Made by a program: the position numbers and the translations under genes
DNA from: Mycteria americana
Taxonomy: Eukaryota > Chordata > Aves > Ciconiiformes > Ciconiidae
Assembly (NCBI RefSeq): GCF_035582795.1
Contig: NW_027445626.1
Span: 868,001 to 932,000, forward strand
Direction of reading: 5' to 3'
DNA: 64,000 nt
Shown: positions 58,459 through 64,000 of the stretch, piece by piece
Position numbering within the stretch: position 1 is the first letter of the stretch
Layout: every line of letters begins with the position of its first letter
Notes under the pieces: generated by a model
Database searches by the model: none
What the model was told of the DNA's origin: nothing
The model's input: the letters and a program-made list of their open reading frames with translations, nothing else

Positions 58459-61440
58459 TCCAGCTATACCACCTGACCTAACCTCACCTCACCCAGTCCA
58501 TTTGACACACTGCAAGATCGAGTTACCCTTGGGATCATGCATTGTCACGATATAGCGCAAGCATTGGAACACTACAAAACAGAAGGAACTTAAGTCTCTC
58601 CACTCTGGTTATGCATGGAACCGAAGTATACTCAAGAGATGAATGGAGTTGGAATGACTCTCTTTGACTGGCTAGACTTCAAGCCATTCCAAGGAAGACA
58701 ATACAGATCAGCAGCCAAGTAACTAATGGGTCCACTTACCACAGGCCGACTGAAATTAAAACAGTCTATACTGACTCTTCCAGACCAAAAAACTACAAGG
58801 CTGAATGTTACAAAATGACCAAACCAAATTCAGATTGCTGGTACAATCTTACCTTTACCAAACCCATAACTGTATACTGTCTTTGGGGTTACAGAGGCAC
58901 CGAATTACTAGTTGAATTTGGGATTGATACAGCAACATCTGTGCCAGTTGCAAAGGATAAGGAACCTCTGCCCCCACAAATGTCTGAAAATGTATTGACT
59001 CGGCCTCCCATTAGGCTAACTCCTATCACCTTCAACACAGGCCTTTACATAATTAAAAATACAGGTCAGCAACAAGTGCTGTTTAATCCATCATACTCCC
59101 TCAAACGGGTGGAATTAGCAATGCAGACTAATCTCTCTGCAATTAAACCTACCTCTTCACCATACCTGAGTACATCTTACGCAGGATGGTCAGCATGGTT
59201 GCATAAACGGACTCTCATCTCTCCAAAACAACCAAAGAGAGATGTGACTGGTGTCTTAGGAACAGGACTGGGAGTCTTAAACAGCATAGATGCTGAAGTA
59301 CTTGCTAAGAAATTAGCCACAGTAACCAATGACTTAAGTGCCCTGAAACACCCTTTACAATCTTATCTTTCAGCTTTGGGAGCTAACCAATGGCTCTTAT
59401 CGGATATATTGCCTCAGTGGGGAGAGGTAAATGAGAAGGACCACCAGTTGACTGTGGATGCACTTGGTGTGACCCAAACCAATGTTTCTTTCGCTCTTAG
59501 TTGTATCCAAGCTCAACTGTGGATGCAATCTGTAGTAGCTGCAATTAAAGGTAATTTGGGATAATGCAACTGAATTTGAGAAAGAATTCCAATCCTGGTG
59601 GTATCCCGTTGATTTCACCTATGACCCTACTGACGGCAAAGCCACAGCTTTTGTCTTAACAATACGCAATGCTTCGGTGTACACCATATACCCAATCATT
59701 GCATTGGGGTTGAATCACAATGGAGCTATACTCTATCCATCAGAACACAGAGTATGGGCCCAACACAATGGGAACAAATGGCAAACTATTGACGTGAATG
59801 CGTGCCTTGTACGGGAACAACAAGGATTTATTTGCGAGATTAACACCCTCAAAGCCCAAGACATTTGTCTTGACACTGAACAAAATGTTTGTCATTTTGA
59901 AATACAACCAGATGAAGCCCCTGAAACTGGACTTGTATATATTGGGAAAGGACGCGTTTGCATGAGAACCTTTTGTGATTTTGTATTTGTAGATAACGTT
60001 ACTGTAGATATAAGTAATCACTCAAATATTTGTGTTTGTAATTTTACCAAAATTATGGGATGTGACTTCAACTATTAGGCTCCTGTCACAACTCACCAAC
60101 TGCTGCAGGCTAACTATACACTGTATCAAGACTTATTACCTGCCCCTATTGGAATGAACCTGACATTGGTGAGAAAACTACTGCAACACGATTGTCTCGT
60201 CCCACTCGGTGGGTTGCGAAAGGGGTGAATCTTTTTGATTCCCCGACTGTTTGAGTACCAACAAAAGCCGATCTCTGCTCGGCAGAGCCGCGTGGTCGGC
60301 AGAGTCACGACAATGACCCAGGGGAACAGGCTGGCCAGCAACTTTATTAACTGGCGAATTCCACAAACGGACAAACTTAACGACCTGACAAGTTTAACGA
60401 ACGAACAAAGGCGATTTTGCAAAGGAGCTATTTTCCAGGCTTCCCAATCCCAAACTTGCATATATATATTGGAAAAGCAGAGGAAAAGAGAAGAGAAGCA
60501 AGAAAAGGAAAGAAGAAGAGAGGAGAAAAGAGAAAGAAAAAGTATCACCACCCTTGGATCCCGCGATGACGATGACAGACGTGGCAATCCTCCAGTGGTG
60601 GGCGTGCGCGCCCTTCCCTGGGGGGGGCCAAGCCTTTTATTGGCTAATGCCCGCCTCCAGGTATGCCCCTTCAGGACTTACATGGTTCTTGTTCTAGAAA
60701 GTTCTCAATCTTCTGCGCAGGCGCTGGGGGAGGGGGGTGGTCGTGAGGGGTCTTTGGGGCTGTTGCAAGCCCCTTCCTCAGATAAACTCTGTGTGACCGC
60801 TGGCCATACATGGTCAGGTTTGGCAGAACCTGGAACCGCGCATCCTCCAACGCGCTCTCCACGTCCCGCTCTTGCTCTCCCCCACCCCGTGCTCACCGAC
60901 CTGCCGTCGCCATGCAAATAGCGCCTCAAGTTGCCACAATGTTTGAGACATTAACTCTTTTAGTCTCTCACAACGATGACCTGAATCAACTGCTGGAACG
61001 CATCCGGAATAATGGACATAAGACATTAGTCACCGTCCACCATGATGTGGAAGAGATATATTGCATCTTAGAAGGAGTGAAGCACGATGGAGGACTCTAT
61101 TGGTGGGACACTTTGCTAGGATGGTCGCCAACCACAACTGGAATTCTCAATAAGATGCTTCATCCAGTTGTTGTTCTGCTAGTGCTCACTGTGTTATGCT
61201 TCATTCTAACCGTCGGGCTGTATGTTAGACTTTGGACTATGGCGAAGCATTTGTCTCATCAAATATCCCCACAAGACGTATACGTACTCAATAATCCTCA
61301 CCATGGGAACGTATATGACACACCCGAGGCATTCCAAATATTGTGAAGCTTGAGCGACTACAGTCACGGGGTGGATTATGTGGGATAATTGCTGGAGGTG
61401 ACTTAGAAATTAAACTTATATTCACACTTTTAGGTAAGGT
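58459..61440 (+). pseudogene. Retroviral envelope fossil, interrupted by a solo LTR
   Basis: An envelope-like region on the plus strand. A surface part, a basic cleavage-like site with a hydrophobic stretch after it near 59235, and ectodomain text run to about 60185; the C-terminal part with a membrane span lies at 60978-61346. Between them sits a solo LTR. No gag or pol is seen nearby. Besides the LTR insertion there are a few further breaks. The retroviral class is not assigned. OR-unit DNA follows at about 61447. Confidence 0.75.
60188..60977. repeat. Solo LTR (60193-60972) with 5-bp target-site duplication
   Basis: TGTCTCG...CTCACA ends with ACGAT directly on both sides (60188-60192 and 60973-60977), and envelope sequence on each side of it. 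780 bases, a different family from the other LTRs here. It holds a CATATATATATTGG TATA-like stretch near 60467 and a GC-rich part near 60600-60900. Orientation is not settled. The perfect duplication marks a clean insertion followed by LTR-LTR recombination. Confidence 0.85.
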
Positions 61441-62516
61441 ACACTCCACTTGTCTGTGTTATTGCTGTTGTTATCCTGTTCTTGCTGTCAGGCTCTCCGG
61501 GGATGGGCGTTTCAGCTGCAGAGTCACACACTGATCTTGTGGGTCCTTTTGTGCAGGTGTGTCCATGGGAACAAGTGTCCCAGCTTTCCTCTCATCTGTG
61601 AGGCTGTGGGCAATGCAGCCTGTGGGGCTGGGGAATGAGCTGGTTTTCCCTTAGTGACATACCATCATGAAAAATCTTACGGATCTCCTTTTGGTATCTT
61701 CCCCATGCTGTGAGCTGCCCTCAAGAATGCAAATCTGTCCCATACCATCCCGTAAGCACAGTGCTGCTATGACCAAGGAAATGCTGTTGGGTTGGTGAAA
61801 TGAGCCGTGTGTGTCCTTGGCTAGAAGTGGGTTGCTGAGATGTTGAGAAAGGGTGAGTCATTTAGCAGTCTGCAGTGGATCCCTCTGTTCTCAGCAGTGT
61901 CTGCTGGCTTTTCACGCAAACAGAGCAGTGTGATCGCCCTCAGTCTCAGAAAGGTGCAAGCCCAAGGCATCTCGGTCTGAAGGACAGACCAGGTCCCCTC
62001 ACTCTGCTCTAATCCAATGGCAATCCTCTTGCCTTGCAGGATTCCCTCAGTTCTCCCTGAGGGCAACAGAAATACTAGGACATCCCAGTACAATCCTCAA
62101 ATCAGATGGGGGGAATAATATAAAAATTTCCCCCAAATTTAAAACAAAAAACAAACAACACAACAAATTTCAGTCTGCTTTCTGCAATCTTCATTCCTTA
62201 GTACTGGGATTCAGATGTTGACAAGCCCTTCTGTTATGGGTGGATTCATAGGACAAAGTTGAACACCAGGACTGGCCACTGCTTCCACCATTCCCATGAA
62301 CTCACTGCTGCAGAGCAGGGCTGACACCTCAGCAGCCAGTGGCCAGAGGCCCAGCTCCTCACGCCACATTCAACCAGCACCAAACCAGAGCTTCAGCCAT
62401 GGAGATGAAGGAAGGTGTCCTAGGAAAGGGAAATGGAGGGGTGAGGTCTGTAGCAAGGGGAGGGCCTTCAGGAAATGGCTTTGGTTTTGCTCAGAAAAGT
62501 CTCCCCTAACTTGTCA

Positions 62517-63497
62517 ATGACTTTTCCTCTTTGCACGGGTCCCCATGCCTGGAGGCAGCAAACATCCAATAGCAGCTCTATCACCGAGTTCCTTCTCCTG
62601 GCATTCATGGACACACGGGAGCTGCAGCTCTTGCACTTCTGGCTCTTCCTGGGCATCTACCTGGCTGCCCTCCTGGGCAATGGACTCATCATCACCGCTG
62701 TAGTCTGCAACCACCACCTCCACAGCCCCATGTACTTCTTCCTTCTCAACCTCTCTCTCCTCGACCTGGCCTCCATTTCCACCACTGTCCCCAAAGCCAT
62801 GGCCAATTCCCTGTGGGACAGCAAGGCCATCTCCTACCTGGGATGTGCTGCCCAGGTCTTTCTGTTTGTCTTTTTCATGTCAGCAGAGTTTTCTCTCCTC
62901 ACCATCATGTCCTATGACCGCTATATGGCCATCTGCAAACCCCTGCACTATGGGACCCTCGTGGGCAGCAGAGCTTGTGTCCACATGGCAGCAGCTGCCT
63001 GGGGCAGTGGTTTCCTCTATGTTCTGATGCACACTGCCAATATATTTTCAATACCTCTCTGCCAAGGCAATGCCCTGGACCAGTTCTTCTGTGAAATCCC
63101 CCAGATCCTCAAGCTCTCCTGCTCAGATGCTTACCTCCGGGAAGTGTGGGTTATTGTGGTTAGTATATTTGTGGATTTTGTGTGGTTTGTTTTCATTGTG
63201 CTGTCCTATGTGCAGATCTTCAGGGCAGTGCTGAAGATCCCCTCTGAGCAGGGACGACACAAAGCCTTTTCCATGTGCCTCCCTCACGTGGCCGTGGTCT
63301 CTTTGTTTATTAGCACTGTCATGGTTGCCTCCCTGAAGCCCCCCTCCATCTCCTCCCCATTGCTGGATATGGTGGTGGCAGTTCTGTACTCAGTAGTGCC
63401 TCCAGCTGTGAACCCCCTCATCTACAGCATGAGGAACCAGGAGCTTAAAGACACATTGAAGAAGCTGATTCAATCAGCTCTTTCTCAGCAGCAATAG
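62517..63497 (+). CDS. Olfactory receptor, family 14 type, altered start (OR unit 4)
   Basis: The seven-TM frame is intact: SITEFLLLAFMDTREL, PMYFFLLN, MSYDRYMAICKPLHY, KAFSMC, NPLIYSMRN, ending SQQQ. The ATG used by unit 3 is ACA here. The nearest in-frame ATG upstream is at 62517 (another at 62475), giving 326 residues with an unusual leader MTFPLCTGPHAWRQQTSN. That leader is derived from the intron end: the acceptor seen in units 1 and 3 (GGACAG) reads GCACG here. With no 5' exon nearby, it may be a pseudogene with an intact frame or may use a new transcription start. AATAAA is at 63702. It is about 96 percent identical in protein to unit 2. Confidence 0.8.
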   Translation: MTFPLCTGPHAWRQQTSNSSSITEFLLLAFMDTRELQLLHFWLFLGIYLAALLGNGLIITAVVCNHHLHSPMYFFLLNLSLLDLASISTTVPKAMANSLWDSKAISYLGCAAQVFLFVFFMSAEFSLLTIMSYDRYMAICKPLHYGTLVGSRACVHMAAAAWGSGFLYVLMHTANIFSIPLCQGNALDQFFCEIPQILKLSCSDAYLREVWVIVVSIFVDFVWFVFIVLSYVQIFRAVLKIPSEQGRHKAFSMCLPHVAVVSLFISTVMVASLKPPSISSPLLDMVVAVLYSVVPPAVNPLIYSMRNQELKDTLKKLIQSALSQQQ

Positions 63498-63701
63498 CCT
63501 GCTCACGTCTCTTCAGAAGTGATTTCAAATTCATCTTGGGAACCTCCTGTGCTTTGGGCATTTTATCTGTGATGACCATGTTTGTCCATGTCTGCATGAC
63601 TCCACTTCCCCAGAGCCATGAACCCAGCCTGTCTGACCCAGAGGGCTGTTCACGTGTGTCTGGCACAATGGTACAGCTGGCTTCTCGTGTCGCACCTCTG
63701 T

Positions 63702-63707
63702 AATAAA
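63702..63707 (+). terminator. Poly(A) signal, OR unit 4
   Basis: AATAAA about 205 bases after the OR stop, conserved with units 1 and 2. Confidence 0.55.
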
Positions 63708-64000
63708 AGGGGATTTCCTCATGGTGGTGTCTGGAGGTTGGGCTCTTCTTCCAAAGCTGAGCTCAGGCTGAAGAAATTGCCCCCACAATGCCGTGCTGCT
63801 TTGCTTGGGTTCTCCCCATGGGATGAGGGGAGGAGGGCATGTGGCAACGTGTTAGAGAATGGGCCTGGGCTGAGCCTTCAGCTGTGGGTGCCCAGTTCCC
63901 CCGGAGATGGTGAATGATCAACAGGGATCTGCCTGGGACTGTCACCCCATGGCTTTCAGGCACCACAGCCCGCTCGCTCTGCAGAGCAATACCAACAGTA

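Larger units (their letters stand above)
61447..64000 (+). repeat. OR duplication block, unit 4 (inverted partner of about 42770-45250)
   Basis: Long near-identical stretches with the minus strand of unit 2, including intron text (GCTGCAGAGTCACACACTGA), the coding exon and 3' flank to the window edge. It lacks the part of the block that carries promoter and 5' exon; envelope-fossil DNA lies there instead. Confidence 0.85.

Noticed and set aside
60235-60921. A 228-codon plus-strand frame rich in Arg/Glu/Lys
   Set aside because: It lies wholly inside the solo LTR at 60193-60972 and has no recognisable protein feature.

Overview
The window reads as bird nuclear DNA. It has CR1-type LINE fragments throughout, intronless receptor genes of the bird-expanded olfactory receptor family 14 (OR14, the gamma-c clade), LTRs of a bird endogenous retrovirus (ERV) family, and a compact GC-rich multi-exon gene built from scavenger receptor cysteine-rich (SRCR) exons. 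I cannot name the species. From memory, OR14-type and SRCR genes both lie on chicken chromosome 16, which carries the MHC, so an orthologous region is plausible; this is inference.

Layout. 1-5804: OR unit 1 (+), with a 5' noncoding exon, a coding exon and a poly(A) signal, ending in a CR1 remnant. 5805-12592: an env-less ERV on the minus strand. 12593-20790: gene-poor DNA with CR1 pieces, a 1 kb polypyrimidine tract, an old LTR remnant and two tRNA-derived pseudogenes. 20793-33492 (-): one transmembrane receptor gene resembling WC1/CD163. Sixteen phase-consistent exons encode a signal peptide, nine SRCR domains, a linker, a TM segment and a tail with YEEI and YDDA motifs. 34700-37600: minisatellites containing a chain of small exon-like segments (+) that may be an unrecognised gene. 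38955-41950: CR1 copies. 41345-47345: OR unit 2 (-), an inverted copy of unit 1. 48225-52480: CR1 pieces and a retroviral envelope fossil. 52985-56863: OR unit 3 (+), the most intact OR besides unit 1. 57550-61440: CR1, a solo LTR and a larger envelope fossil that itself contains a second solo LTR with a 5-bp target-site duplication. 61447-64000: OR unit 4 (+), close to an inverted copy of part of unit 2.

The four OR genes arose by segmental duplication of a block of about 6 kb that includes promoter-like sequence, a 5' exon and 3' flank. Units 1 and 3 keep the ancestral start codon and splice acceptor. Units 2 and 4 have lost both, and unit 4 has also lost its upstream exon. The SRCR receptor grew by tandem duplication of a two-exon cassette of about 2.95 kb, and two partial SRCR exons remain as relics. 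The SRCR gene is likely a leukocyte surface receptor. The OR genes would act as odorant GPCRs. No operon-like or prokaryotic feature is present.
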